A stretch of DNA of 64,000 bases, from the NCBI RefSeq assembly GCF_003731635.1, contig NZ_RCUA01000020.1:1-64000 (forward strand). Direction: 5' to 3'. Made by a program: the position numbers and the translations under genes. Below, in pieces: positions 39,662-48,799 of this stretch. The notes below the pieces were generated by a model, which worked only from the letters and a program-made list of their open reading frames with translations, was not told where the DNA came from and did no database searches. Each line of letters starts with the position of its first letter. The first letter of the stretch is position 1. The DNA comes from Marisediminitalea oceani (GTDB lineage: Bacteria; Pseudomonadota; Gammaproteobacteria; Enterobacterales; Alteromonadaceae).

Positions 39662-40702
39662 TTATGCCGACACCGCATTTGACTTACCATACCGACGTAT
39701 TTTGTTAGCAAGCGGCTTTTCGAAAAAATAAAACGATAAGTGAGAAAGCAACAACGTAATAAACAATGCTAAGCCTAATCTTATGTACATGTTTATATCA
39801 GTTATCGATACGAAATATGCCAATACAGGGTAATGCAATAAGTAAAAGCCGTAGGAAACTTTACCAAGATAAACAAAAAACTGGCTGTTTAAAATTGACA
39901 TACTGGTCGAATTTAAAATTACACACAGAAACACGCTGTATACCAGTAGCCAGGTCAATGGGTCACCCCATGTTTTCCAAAAGAAATCTTCGGTATATAT
40001 CAAACCAACCATACTTCGAAGTTCAGGCAGATTGAGACACAACAGGATAAGTACGGGTAACCCAAACCAATTGGCCGCTTTATGTGCCGAAACCGAATCT
40101 TTTATTTTGTCAAAGGCAAAGGCTGAAACAAGCCCCAGGAAGAAAGCAAATCCGTAAGTAGAGATAATGCCTAACAGCTTTGGTTTCACAAAAAAATAAA
40201 AATAAGCACTGGGTAAAACGGTAAGTAGCGCGTAAAGAATTAGGACATAAGTGCTAAAACCGGATTTATACAATCCCCAAAAGCCAATGAAAACGACATA
40301 AAACTGGACTTCTACGGGTATGGTCCAAAAAATGTACGGGGCTTTAATAAGCATAAAAGCTTCAACAGTTCGATTGAACTCGGTAAACATAAAAGGGTAT
40401 ATAGAACTGCCACCTTCGAGTTTAGTGATCAGCACAGAAATAATTAATAGGGTGAAATACAGAGGCAAAACACGACCAATCCTCGCGAATGCATACCGTT
40501 TGATGTTTACTTTACTGAACTCTTCATGGATATATAACTGAGTCATCAAAAACCCACTAAGAAGAAAGAAAAGCATAACACCGGTTTGCCCAAAACCATT
40601 CCCCAGAAACGTTGGTAACAGTGTTTCATTCGCCGCATGGGAAACAAACACAATTAGCGCGGCAAAGCCTCTTAATCCAGTGAGTTTGTGAAAATACTGC
40701 AT
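39662..40702 (-). CDS. Acyltransferase family 3 membrane protein
   Basis: A 346-residue inner-membrane protein with about ten hydrophobic helices. The N-terminal motif LTGLRGFAALIVFVSHA carries the family's conserved R and H, and VMLFFLLSGFLMTQ follows. Members O-acetylate surface sugars such as O-antigen, exopolysaccharide or peptidoglycan; the substrate cannot be told here. The gene and its upstream region are clearly AT-richer than dapD, and it stands alone between core genes, which suggests later acquisition. It ends tail to tail with dapD, only 6 bp past the terminator tail. Confidence 0.85.
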   Translation of the reverse strand: MQYFHKLTGLRGFAALIVFVSHAANETLLPTFLGNGFGQTGVMLFFLLSGFLMTQLYIHEEFSKVNIKRYAFARIGRVLPLYFTLLIISVLITKLEGGSSIYPFMFTEFNRTVEAFMLIKAPYIFWTIPVEVQFYVVFIGFWGLYKSGFSTYVLILYALLTVLPSAYFYFFVKPKLLGIISTYGFAFFLGLVSAFAFDKIKDSVSAHKAANWFGLPVLILLCLNLPELRSMVGLIYTEDFFWKTWGDPLTWLLVYSVFLCVILNSTSMSILNSQFFVYLGKVSYGFYLLHYPVLAYFVSITDINMYIRLGLALFITLLLSHLSFYFFEKPLANKIRRYGKSNAVSA

Positions 40703-41067
40703 ATTACTATTTACATTTTAATATTGAATTTTTGGCTTAACAGGGGGTTTAAATGGTGTTTAGCCAATTTACACGTTGGAACCTACGTTAGTTATAAACC
40801 CATCTACTCCAATTTTGAGCAATTAATAGAACGCATTGGCCATATAGCATCACACATAGATGAGTTTACCATTAGTAAGACCTTACCTGCGGCTTCTGAT
40901 AGTTAACATTTATAGCATCATAGTGGATTGTTGTCTTCAATTAGCAATTTTTCCGCGATACTGCTAAAGTAAATTTGTGAACAGGGTGTTAGCGCATTTT
41001 TGAGAAGTTTAGCGGAACAAGGAGTACTGCGTAACACCAGTCTAGAGCTAAAATTAAGGAAGATACT
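40703..41067 (+). other. AT-rich intergenic stretch
   Basis: This 365-bp stretch separates the divergent acyltransferase and Sel1-repeat genes. A 72-residue open frame (40688-40906) overlaps the acyltransferase start and has no ribosome site, so I do not call it. AAGGAAG just before 41068 is the ribosome site of the next gene. No repeats or hairpins of note were seen. Confidence 0.4.
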
Positions 41068-41991
41068 ATGCGATTACCTCAAATCGTCAGCGCCTCATCA
41101 TTAGCGCTGCTACTGGCATTCAGTCAGGACGTTAGCGCCTTTTCCGGTACTACTGAAACCACAAAATACTGTGTTGACGAAGACTGCAAAACACAACTGC
41201 GTAATTTGGTACAACTGGCCAGAAATGGCAGTGGTCGGGCAGCAGCTATTGTTGCCATGGCCTATGCCTCCGGCGATGGCTTTGAGAAAAACCTCGAAAA
41301 AGCCGAACACTATATAATTCTTGGCGCTCGCTTTCGCGATCCGGTAGCCGCTTATCTGATGGCGGATTGGTTGCGAAATGGATTTGTACTCGATCAGGAC
41401 ATTGCCAAAGCCGATGAAATGCTCGATCTCTCCATTAAGTATGGTTATGCGCCGGCCATGTATGATAAAGCACTGAAAATTCTGAAATCCGGCGATAGCG
41501 ATAAAACGGATCAGGCGGTGGCTTTACTCGAGAGTGCTGCAGAACAAAGCAATATGCGAGCGATGTTTCTGCTCGCACGTATGAAAGAAACCGGCACCGG
41601 GGCTGCCAAAGATGTAGAAGGCGCGGTGGATTTATTTCAGCGTTTAGCCCGGGCCAGGCATCCCGAAGCCATGGAATACCTGAAAGATCTGGCCGAGCGT
41701 TCTGCCAATGCTAAGCAGGATTCAGCCATCCTCGCTAACCTGGAATTAGATAAAAACATGGAAGTCATCGAAGTCAGAGGCGAAGCCTTTGAAGTGACAC
41801 TGGTACTCGATGGCCTGGTGGATACACTGGTAAGCAGCGGAAAGTACGATCAAAACTCAATCGGCAGCCGGATCCGCGGCGTAAGCTGCAATGAATCTAT
41901 CAAATGCGGCAGTACGAAACCCAGCGATGATCCTGCAGCCAGCACAGTATGGGAATTAATTACCGGACGAAAGCTAGTTGCATACTTTTAA
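41068..41991 (+). CDS. Secreted Sel1-repeat (TPR-like) protein
   Basis: A 307-residue protein with a signal peptide (about 1-24, DVSAFSG). Helical Sel1-type repeats of about 36 residues follow from about 45 to 215 (AAIVAMAYASGDG, AAYLMADWLRNGF, AMFLLARMKETGTGAAKD, AMEYLKDLAER). The C-terminal ~80 residues have no recognised family and contain two Cys near 274 and 282. Sel1 repeats are protein-protein scaffolds, so a periplasmic binding role is likely, but the partner is unknown. It is monocistronic, with a bidirectional terminator after it. Confidence 0.75.
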   Translation: MRLPQIVSASSLALLLAFSQDVSAFSGTTETTKYCVDEDCKTQLRNLVQLARNGSGRAAAIVAMAYASGDGFEKNLEKAEHYIILGARFRDPVAAYLMADWLRNGFVLDQDIAKADEMLDLSIKYGYAPAMYDKALKILKSGDSDKTDQAVALLESAAEQSNMRAMFLLARMKETGTGAAKDVEGAVDLFQRLARARHPEAMEYLKDLAERSANAKQDSAILANLELDKNMEVIEVRGEAFEVTLVLDGLVDTLVSSGKYDQNSIGSRIRGVSCNESIKCGSTKPSDDPAASTVWELITGRKLVAYF

Positions 41992-42002
41992 GCTATCCAA
42001 AG

Positions 42003-42026
42003 AAAAGGCGCCACCTGGCGCCTTTT
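42003..42026. terminator. Bidirectional terminator
   Basis: AAAAGGCGCC / GGCGCCTTTT with a 4-nt loop lies between the convergent Sel1-repeat and MscS genes, with A and T runs on both sides. Confidence 0.85.
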
Positions 42027-42044
42027 GCATTTTAGTCTGCTACC

Positions 42045-42653
42045 TTAATCTTTCTGTGCCTCTCGGGCTTGCTCTGGTTGAACAGGCATTTGTTTATCGG
42101 TTGATTTGCCAATCCCCTGCCAGTGCTGTTTAGGATTAATAATCACAGGCCGGGTGAGCACCAGGTTATTCGGGTAAGCAATCTCTTCATCATCCTTAGT
42201 GATTAACCGTGTGGTAAATAAATTGATGTCGGCGATATAGCCTTCCATGTAATTATCACCATCGATAATACGAATAAAATTGCCCTTGGTATAAGAGTTC
42301 TGAAATAGCAGCACAAAGTAAGAAGTGATATTGCTCAGCAGTGACCAACTGGCAAACAGCGCAACCCCGGTCAGCGCAATAATAGACGTGGAAAGTACAA
42401 TCAGCCCGCTAAAATCTACGCCCCACACCAACAACAACACTGCAATGGTGATAACGCCAGTGATTAACCTGGCGGTGTGATAGGTTTTCTTGCGAGCCTC
42501 TTCACTCAGCTTACTACTGGTAGCCAGCTTTTCGATTTGCGGCAACAATAACCGGTTCACCCCCATAAAAATGATCAATACCAGTACGGTTACAATCAGA
42601 TTGGACATGTAAAATGTTGCCCAGTCGGTAAAACGGCTCATCACATCATTCAT
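42045..42653 (-). CDS. Small MscS-family mechanosensitive channel
   Basis: A 202-residue protein from the ATG at 42653; an upstream GTG at 42689 would add 12 residues. Three membrane helices (about 15-35, 60-80, 85-115) lead into the MscS beta domain: SYTKGNFIRIIDGDNYMEGYI and the closing NNLVLTRPVIINP. The pore-helix stretch is ALTGVALFASWSLLSNITS. The cytoplasmic C-terminal cage domain of E. coli MscS is largely missing, so it is a short form. Expected to release solutes on hypo-osmotic shock. Confidence 0.8.
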   Translation of the reverse strand: MNDVMSRFTDWATFYMSNLIVTVLVLIIFMGVNRLLLPQIEKLATSSKLSEEARKKTYHTARLITGVITIAVLLLVWGVDFSGLIVLSTSIIALTGVALFASWSLLSNITSYFVLLFQNSYTKGNFIRIIDGDNYMEGYIADINLFTTRLITKDDEEIAYPNNLVLTRPVIINPKQHWQGIGKSTDKQMPVQPEQAREAQKD

Positions 42654-42705
42654 AATAAAGCGAATCCTCAGGCGCGCTGGTATTAGCACTGCTAACTGTG
42701 CAAAC

Positions 42706-42729
42706 GAAAGGCGCTGGCCAGCGCCTTTC
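42706..42729 (-). terminator. Palindromic terminator after yqcA
   Basis: The perfect 24-bp palindrome formed by GAAAGGCGCTGG and its complement folds into a strong hairpin. The tail on the minus strand is TTTCGTTTG. It closes the yqcC-truC-yqcA unit. Confidence 0.7.
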
Positions 42730-42738
42730 CAGAAAAGT

Positions 42739-43188
42739 TTAAGCGATCAGTTTATCCTGAATCCCTTTGAACCAGTTAAGTACATCCTGCTCGGGTTCCA
42801 GTGTTTCCATGGCATCGACTTCCAGCATGTCAGCTACCGGAAAGCCCTGTAATTCAGTTAACAGTTCCTGGCAAATTCTGCCACCACCACAGTAGGAATC
42901 ACCGTAACTGCTATCCCCTAACGCAGCTACCGCAAAGGGTTTTTGTTCAAGTAGCGGAAACTGGTTACGTAGCTCATCAATGGGAAACTCCAGATTAGGC
43001 GGCAAGTCGCCTGCGCCGGTAGTGGATGTGATCACTAACAAGGCCTGCGGATCGGTGAAGTCACTGACATCCGGATCTTTAAACACTTCCGCATCAATGC
43101 CTTGATCTTCACAATAAGACTGCACTTCTTCTGCTACGTTTTCTGCATTACCGTAAACCGAACCGACGATGATATTCAGGGTTGCCAT
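42739..43188 (-). CDS. yqcA: Flavodoxin
   Basis: A 149-residue short-chain flavodoxin of the YqcA/MioC type. The FMN phosphate loop is GSVYGNAEN (8-16), and the isoalloxazine loops are TSTTGAGDLPPN and LGDSSYGDSYCGGG. It is a one-electron carrier in the cytoplasm whose partner is unknown. A good AAGGTAGG site precedes the ATG. It is the third gene of a yqcC-truC-yqcA run, the same set as in E. coli. Confidence 0.9.
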   Translation of the reverse strand: MATLNIIVGSVYGNAENVAEEVQSYCEDQGIDAEVFKDPDVSDFTDPQALLVITSTTGAGDLPPNLEFPIDELRNQFPLLEQKPFAVAALGDSSYGDSYCGGGRICQELLTELQGFPVADMLEVDAMETLEPEQDVLNWFKGIQDKLIA

Positions 43189-43203
43189 GGACCTACCTTA
43201 CTT

Positions 43204-43944
43204 TTATTGACTCCAGGTTAAAAACGGCTGCCAGCTTACCAATAACTGCTCAATTTCGCTATCGACTTGCGTCAGAATAGTCAGCCATTTACCGCTAACC
43301 GGGTGGTAAAAGCCCATCGACACGCACACCAGCATCAGCCGGTGGCAACCAAACTGGTCGCGCAGAAAACCATTGTGTTTGCCATCGCCATGGGTGGTAT
43401 CGCCCACAATAGGATGGCGTAAATGCAACATGTGCCGCCTTAACTGATGCTTACGCCCGGTGTGAGGTGTTAAGCCCAGCCAGGAATAGCGCGCCGTGGC
43501 ATAGCGGCCGACCGCAAACGGCAATTCATAATGGGCCAGTGGCCAGTAATCTGAATGAGCGGTTTGCGGTGCTACCTGTTTAGTGCGATAGGCATCGGCA
43601 TACTTATCCCAGCGATATTTGAGCGCATAGTCGATCATCCCGGCCGAGTTAACATAACCCCTGACCAGAGCCCGATAAGACTTCTGCATGCCATTACTCA
43701 TCATTTGTGCATTCATTGCCGAAGCCGTTCCGCTATCCAGTGCAAATAACAGTAAGCCAGCGGTTGGCCGGTCCAGTCGGTGTAGCGGATACACATGCCG
43801 ACCAAGCTGGTCGCGCAGCAACTGCACGGCGAAGCGAGTTTCGTGTTTATCAATCGGGCTACGATGCACGAGCAATCCGGCCGGTTTGTAAATGGCTACA
43901 ATGTGCTCATCCTGATACACCACATTTAATTCATTGTTACCCAT
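43204..43944 (-). CDS. truC: tRNA pseudouridine(65) synthase
   Basis: A 246-residue RluA-family pseudouridine synthase. The catalytic Asp is in HRLDRPTAGLL, and the supporting motifs LTPHTGRKHQLRRHM and HPIVGDTTHGDG match TruC, which modifies U65 in tRNA-Ile and tRNA-Asp. It overlaps yqcC by 8 bp and precedes yqcA by 15 bp. Confidence 0.94.
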   Translation of the reverse strand: MGNNELNVVYQDEHIVAIYKPAGLLVHRSPIDKHETRFAVQLLRDQLGRHVYPLHRLDRPTAGLLLFALDSGTASAMNAQMMSNGMQKSYRALVRGYVNSAGMIDYALKYRWDKYADAYRTKQVAPQTAHSDYWPLAHYELPFAVGRYATARYSWLGLTPHTGRKHQLRRHMLHLRHPIVGDTTHGDGKHNGFLRDQFGCHRLMLVCVSMGFYHPVSGKWLTILTQVDSEIEQLLVSWQPFLTWSQ

Positions 43945-44266
43945 GGTGAGACTGACTCCAGCTGTCGAAACGCGCCAGAACCCGTTGTACAGGAAGATGT
44001 TTACCTTGCCAGGTAACTTCAGCCATAGGCTGAATTTGCATGGTTGGGGGTAAGGTATTCGTTTTCAGCAAAGCCTGTAAACGCGGAATAAAGATAAACT
44101 GTAGCCACTGCTCAAAAGCAAGCGTGTCACAGGCGAAGGGTTGCTGGCTGACCAGCGCTTCCTGTGGAGGCGTGACCGCCGACCACAAACCCGCAGCTTT
44201 TAATATTTCTTCCAGCTCAAACAACAAATCTGAGCCCTGCTCAATGGATTTGGGATCATGAATCAT
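43937..44266 (-). CDS. yqcC: YqcC family protein (DUF446)
   Basis: A 109-residue, mostly helical cytoplasmic protein of DUF446. The stretch FEQWLQFIFIPRLQALL is its conserved core. Function is unknown; it is found with truC and yqcA in enterics, vibrios and relatives. Its start overlaps divergently with the upstream leader of the DUF3549 gene, so the promoters face away from each other within about 60 bp. Confidence 0.9.
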   Translation of the reverse strand: MIHDPKSIEQGSDLLFELEEILKAAGLWSAVTPPQEALVSQQPFACDTLAFEQWLQFIFIPRLQALLKTNTLPPTMQIQPMAEVTWQGKHLPVQRVLARFDSWSQSHHG

Positions 44267-44326
44267 TACGCGCTTACTCCAATGCCTGTTACACTATCGG
44301 CAAATTTTGTCATAGTAAAAATCAGC

Positions 44327-45373
44327 ATGAATTCAAAAAGTATTCACTCGCTGAGCGAGTTCTTATTACATGCGGGCACGGATTATCGCATTTTTGATTT
44401 AGGTCGTGGAGTTTATCCTGTTGCCTCGCAAACATTTTTAGATATCGAGAACGGTAAAGTTTGCCCTCCCCGCCCTCGTCAGCAACACGCCTGGTATGCC
44501 GTGGTGTTCTGGCAAACCAATCCCCAGGCCCAGCGTTATATCTGGTTTGTTAAGTTTCCGCTGGATGAGCAGGGTTTATTGATTCAGGCGTCGCGCAACC
44601 ACTTTTTACAAATCATCGTTGATGCGCTGGGAAACCAGATTGCCGGTGAGCAAGGCAGTGATGAATTACCGGATAACCCTTATACCTTTGTACCCAGTCA
44701 GCAGCTTATGGCGCAGTTTTCGGCCATTGCCCGTCAGGCGCTAAACGATAAGAAAAGCGAGTCACTGGAACAAGCCCGGCAATATTTGCAGGCTCCAGCC
44801 ATTATCGACTGGCAGCAATTACCGGTTCAGGCTATTGCCGATCTCGCAGTAGCAATTGATAATAAACAGGCTGCCCACATTATCGAAAACTTCAGACACT
44901 TCAGCGACCCGTTTTTAGAAACATTGTTCAGCAGTCTGGAAAGCGTATCGCTGCCTGACAACCTGCAAACCTTTTTTATTGAGCAGCTTACTGTGGCTGC
45001 CGAAGATGAGGCGCAAAAGCACGTCATGCTGGGCCTGCTCAGAGCGTTAAGCACGCCAGAGTATCACCCGCAAATTAACCAGGCATTGAATGATCTGTTA
45101 GACAAAACATCCCAGCCTGATATGCATTTGCTGAGCGTAATAGCCGGCCGACATGATGCGCAGTTAGATACCTTAACGGCGCAGCGGTTTCTGGAAGCAG
45201 CGGCTAAAGCGGATGCCGAAGGCGCCTATAAACATGAGTTGTTTATTGGCTTGTTTAGCGATTTGGTGCAAATACCTACGCTGCGCAGAACCATGCTAAC
45301 CCTGGCCCGGGCACATCAGAATAATCCACTAATGCAGGCGCCGCTAAATACCCTTTTCAACAAGGCAGGATAA
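44327..45373 (+). CDS. DUF3549 family protein
   Basis: A 348-residue protein from the ATG at 44327 (MNSKSIHSLSEFLLHAG), which is preferred over an upstream in-frame ATG at 44258 that lies inside yqcC. The N-terminal half includes YDVFW-like AWYAVVFWQTNPQ and WFVKFPLDEQG strands; the C-terminal half is helical and repeat-like. DUF3549 is a family of unknown function in marine gammaproteobacteria, usually next to the DUF3301 gene, as here. No signal peptide is seen. Confidence 0.8.
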   Translation: MNSKSIHSLSEFLLHAGTDYRIFDLGRGVYPVASQTFLDIENGKVCPPRPRQQHAWYAVVFWQTNPQAQRYIWFVKFPLDEQGLLIQASRNHFLQIIVDALGNQIAGEQGSDELPDNPYTFVPSQQLMAQFSAIARQALNDKKSESLEQARQYLQAPAIIDWQQLPVQAIADLAVAIDNKQAAHIIENFRHFSDPFLETLFSSLESVSLPDNLQTFFIEQLTVAAEDEAQKHVMLGLLRALSTPEYHPQINQALNDLLDKTSQPDMHLLSVIAGRHDAQLDTLTAQRFLEAAAKADAEGAYKHELFIGLFSDLVQIPTLRRTMLTLARAHQNNPLMQAPLNTLFNKAG

Positions 45374-45379
45374 GACCCG

Positions 45380-45691
45380 GTGAATTTATTTGATGTATTG
45401 CTATTGGTATTACTGTGCGCCGGCGCAGCGTTTTTCTGGCGGATCCGAACCATTTCTGAGTGCGCAAACCAGTACCTGCAACGGTACTGCGAACAGCAGC
45501 GTTTGCAGTTAGTCAGTGTAGCCAGAAAAACTACTCGTCCGATGTTATACCGGGGCAAGCTCGATTGGCGCAGCGAGTTTTTATTTGAGTTTTCATCCAC
45601 CGGCGATGACTGTTACCAGGGCACCTTGCTGCTCAATGGACTGACGGTGATCAAAACGGAAACGCCACCGCATCGCATCAACACGCACTGA
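45380..45691 (+). CDS. DUF3301 family protein
   Basis: A 103-residue protein with an N-terminal membrane helix (about 4-20) followed by a short domain (RPMLYRGKLDWRSEFLFEFSS) typical of DUF3301. Function is unknown. The start is GTG, 6 bp after the DUF3549 stop, so the two form an operon. The terminator of csrB copy 1 on the other strand also serves this gene. Confidence 0.8.
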   Translation: MNLFDVLLLVLLCAGAAFFWRIRTISECANQYLQRYCEQQRLQLVSVARKTTRPMLYRGKLDWRSEFLFEFSSTGDDCYQGTLLLNGLTVIKTETPPHRINTH

Positions 45692-45709
45692 ATACTGAAT
45701 ATTACCCAT

Positions 45710-46201
45710 AAAAAAACGGTGGCCTTAGCCACCGTTTTCTCTGGAATTTTGAGACTCCCTCTCAGCGTTAGTGCAATTTTAAGCATGGCTTATAATCCCG
45801 CACGCAATTCCTTCTTACTCTGCTTCACAGCAGGCCACCTGTCCTTAGGCGTATCCCTTTCCATTCTCCGTAAAAATCTTTACATCCTGTAAAGTATTCT
45901 CCGCTCCTGGAGTTGTCCCTAGCCGTCCTGGCTTATTCCATTCCTGCTGGCATCCCAGCCTCTTCCTTAAATCCTGATGGTTTATTCCTTTAAACCGGAT
46001 TCCGTTTGTCTTCCTGACATCGTCATCCTGACGAATTTCCTATTGCCGTTCCTGGCGTTATCTTCCTGATAGATGCCTTCCTGGCTAGTATCTTCCTGAT
46101 AAGTCACATCTCCTTGCGACATGTTTAGATTACGCCTCTGAGAAAAACCTGCCACCGGTGGATCACATAAAATCGGTGTAATCCTCACGACTCAATGTGT
46201 A
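45710..46201 (-). ncRNA. csrB1: CsrB-type CsrA-sequestering small RNA, copy 1
   Basis: Read on the minus strand this roughly 490-nt segment contains about 27 GGA motifs, many as CAGGA. One, CTTTACAGGATGTAAAG (near 45880-45896), places ACAGGATGT in the loop of a perfect hairpin, the CsrA SELEX optimum. The RNA ends in a strong terminator (45713-45738). A conserved AT-rich promoter block (-10 near 46208-46213) and a UvrY box (46289-46306) lie upstream. The flanking yqcA-truC-yqcC genes match the neighbourhood of csrB in E. coli. It should titrate CsrA, controlling carbon storage, motility and biofilm. Ends are estimates; the 5' end is set from the -10 position. A 68-residue open frame inside is discussed as a finding. 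Confidence 0.9.
45713..45738. terminator. Terminator of csrB1 (also serves DUF3301 gene)
   Basis: AAAACGGTGGC / GCCACCGTTTT with a 4-nt loop, followed by seven Ts on the minus strand and four on the plus strand. Confidence 0.92.
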
Positions 46202-46546
46202 GCAATTTTAATAATTTATATTTTTCATAAACTTAGCCAAAGGTCTAAGGCGTGGGCAGGCGAAACAAACCGTCTATTCGTACATTTGTGTAGGAAATGT
46301 CTTACAAAGATGCCGACCAGAAGCCATTCGGCCCCATAAAGTCGTGAGAATTTTGCTCTGGGATGAGACTCGAAGCATGATTAAATTCATAAAAATGTCA
46401 TAGCACATTCATTTTTACAGAGCATTCGGCTTTAGACCACATCGGCTCAGTTTACTCCGCAAAAATGATCATAACTGAGTGCTTTACTAATAAAGTTGCA
46501 ACTATATACTGCTGATATCAATATAGTTTTAAAATTAGAAACGTAA
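46202..46546. other. Shared upstream region of csrB1 and the sulfatase
   Basis: This 345-bp AT-rich stretch holds the csrB1 promoter block (conserved with copy 2), its UvrY box (46289-46306) and, further right, a possible sulfatase promoter (TTGCAA, 17 bp, CAATAT around 46496-46524). No gene is seen. Confidence 0.5.
46289..46306 (-). promoter_or_regulatory. UvrY/GacA response-regulator box of csrB1
   Basis: On the minus strand TGTAAG-N6-CCTACA matches the TGTAAG-N6-CTTACA consensus with one mismatch. It lies about 90 bp upstream of the predicted RNA start, at the same place as in copy 2. Confidence 0.75.
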
Positions 46547-48765
46547 ATGTCAAAATGGAAGTACGGCGTTATCTTTCTCGCCTTTATCGTTACTCATCTA
46601 GCTCACGCCGAGCCTAAAAATGTGATTGTGATCCTTGCCGATGATCTGGGGTGGAATGACACAACATTGTTTGGCAACGACCAGTTCTTAGAAACCCCTA
46701 ATCTGGAAAGGCTAGCCGAACAGGGGATGCTTTATACTCACTCCTATACAAACAACCCACTTTGCTCTCCAAACCGGGCATCAATTTTAACGGACAGACA
46801 CCCGCCAGACATGGCTCAATCCAGCCATTACATCATTTAGATAATGTAAGGTTGGTTGCAGATCTGCCAAATTCGGCTCCCAGCAATAGAATGTCAATTG
46901 CGCCGCATACGGTTACCCGTCTGGATACGTCCATTCCTACTCTCTCGTCTGTGCTAAAACAACATGGGTATCAGACTGCGCACTTCGGGAAATGGCATTT
47001 GGGAGCAAGTCCATACAGCCCGCTTGAGCATGGTTTTGACATTGATATTCCACATTTTGATGGTGCAGGCCCGGCAGGCGGCTTTTTAGCGCCATGGGAT
47101 TTTGCACCAAATCTACAACCTCAGACCCGCGGCGAGCATATCGACGAGCGTTTAGCCACAGAAGCTGGCAACTGGATGGCTGAAGCAAGCCAGGATGGTC
47201 CTTTTTTCCTGAATTTCTGGGCCTTCTCCGTTCATTCACCTTTTAACGCCGATCCCGATCTGGTAGCGCATTTTGTCGAAAAACGCTCACCCTACAATAT
47301 TCAACGCAGTGTCGTTTACGCTGCTATGGTCAAGCATTTTGATAACGCGATAGGAACATTGCTGGATAAGCTGGAAGAATTAAATTTAACTGAAGACACC
47401 ATCATTATTTTCAGCTCTGATAATGGCGGGAATATGTACAGTGTGCTCGGCAATATTCGCGCCACCAATAATTTTCCATTACGCGGTGGCAAAGCAACTG
47501 ACTTTGATGGCGGAATTCGTGTTCCGACCATTATCAGCTGGCCAGGAAAAACGACACCTAATTCAATATCGTCAACGCCTATTCAATCGGTAGACTTCAT
47601 GCCTACATTGCTTGAGGGGCTGGGTATCCCGCTCCCTTCACAGTCAATCATAGACGGTCAGGATATTAGTAATACCTTTACAGGTAACTCGCCTGATCCG
47701 CGCCCATTAATTAACTTTTTCCCGGTTAATGCAGTGGTACCTGACTGGCTGCCACCGTCGGTCAATGTCCAATATGACGGTTGGAAGCTAATCCGAAGTT
47801 TCGAATATGGCCAATCCGAAAGGCACTTATATTATTTATATGATCTGGAAAATGATGTTGGGGAAACCACCAACCTGGCGGCTGAATATCCCTCTAAAGT
47901 TCATGAGTTAGATCTGTTAATACAACAACATTTAGATGAAGCCAATGCAGTAGTTCCAATAGCAAACCCTAATTACCGGGCTGGTGCCTTTGATTATTCC
48001 TCTATCGGCAATCCCGCAGAACATTGGCGTCTACCTGTTGTTGATGCGAACAACGCCCCGCCTCAAATTACAGCCTATGCATCTGAGCAACGAATTTCAG
48101 AAGGTCAGCAAACCTCAATCCGCTTTTATGTAGAGGATGATAGCAACAATGCTTCAGTTAATTACAGGCAGGTAACCGGACCGGAAGTTGAGCTTCAACA
48201 AACAGAACCCGGCACTCTTCTCATTACCGGTCCAACAGTCTATACCGAGACAATTATCACATTAGGCTTTGTTGCTAATGACTCAGTAAATACTTCAGTG
48301 AAGCATGTGGCTGTTTTTATCGAACCTGTCGAATCAGCGCCAACAGTTGATGTGACTTCAGACACGTCTTCGGTCGAAAAAGGGAAGTCAATTGGGTTAA
48401 ACATTACAACAGCAGATAAAAACCGGGAGCCATTAACGTTAGCCGTCAGTTCGAGTACTTTACCTGAATCTGAATTAACGGCACCGCCGCTTCAAGGTTC
48501 TTATGACGTTATGATCCCGGAAGATTTTACGGGAGACTCTGTAACGTTAACGTTTACTGTTTCAGATGGCACGTCGCAACAATCAACTGATTTTACTTTT
48601 AGCGTAAGTGCACCTGCCGCGATTGTTGATAACACTACTAATAACTCATCGGGAGGCGGTACTGTAAGATTCTGGCAGTTAATCGTATTACTGATGATAG
48701 TTTGGGGTCGCCGAATAGGTATAAGCCAAAAGGCGGCTCCTGGCCGGCTCTTAAGCGAGAAATAA
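46547..48765 (+). pseudogene. Secreted sulfatase with a single-base frameshift
   Basis: Two overlapping frames (46547-46840 and 46762-48765) together make one sulfatase of about 738 residues. The first gives a signal peptide (1-21, AHAEP), the metal motif VILADDLGW and the formylglycine signature [11 protein letters not shown]. It then loses frame at about 46792-46794, where one base, probably a G, appears missing; the second frame continues with QTPARHG, as expected after the signature. Later parts are HFGKWHLG, SSDNGG, two Ig- or cadherin-like beta domains, and a GlyGly-CTERM tail (SSGGG, hydrophobic helix, WGRR) for rhombosortase processing. The substrate, perhaps an algal sulfated polysaccharide, is inference. 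Either a recent mutation or a sequencing error is possible, since the remainder is intact. Confidence 0.85.
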
Positions 48766-48799
48766 TGAAATTGTGAAGTTCGCAGAATAACTGATTTGC

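Noticed and set aside
40688-40906. 72-residue plus-strand frame upstream of the Sel1-repeat gene
   Set aside because: It overlaps the start of the acyltransferase, has no ribosome site and no recognisable motif.
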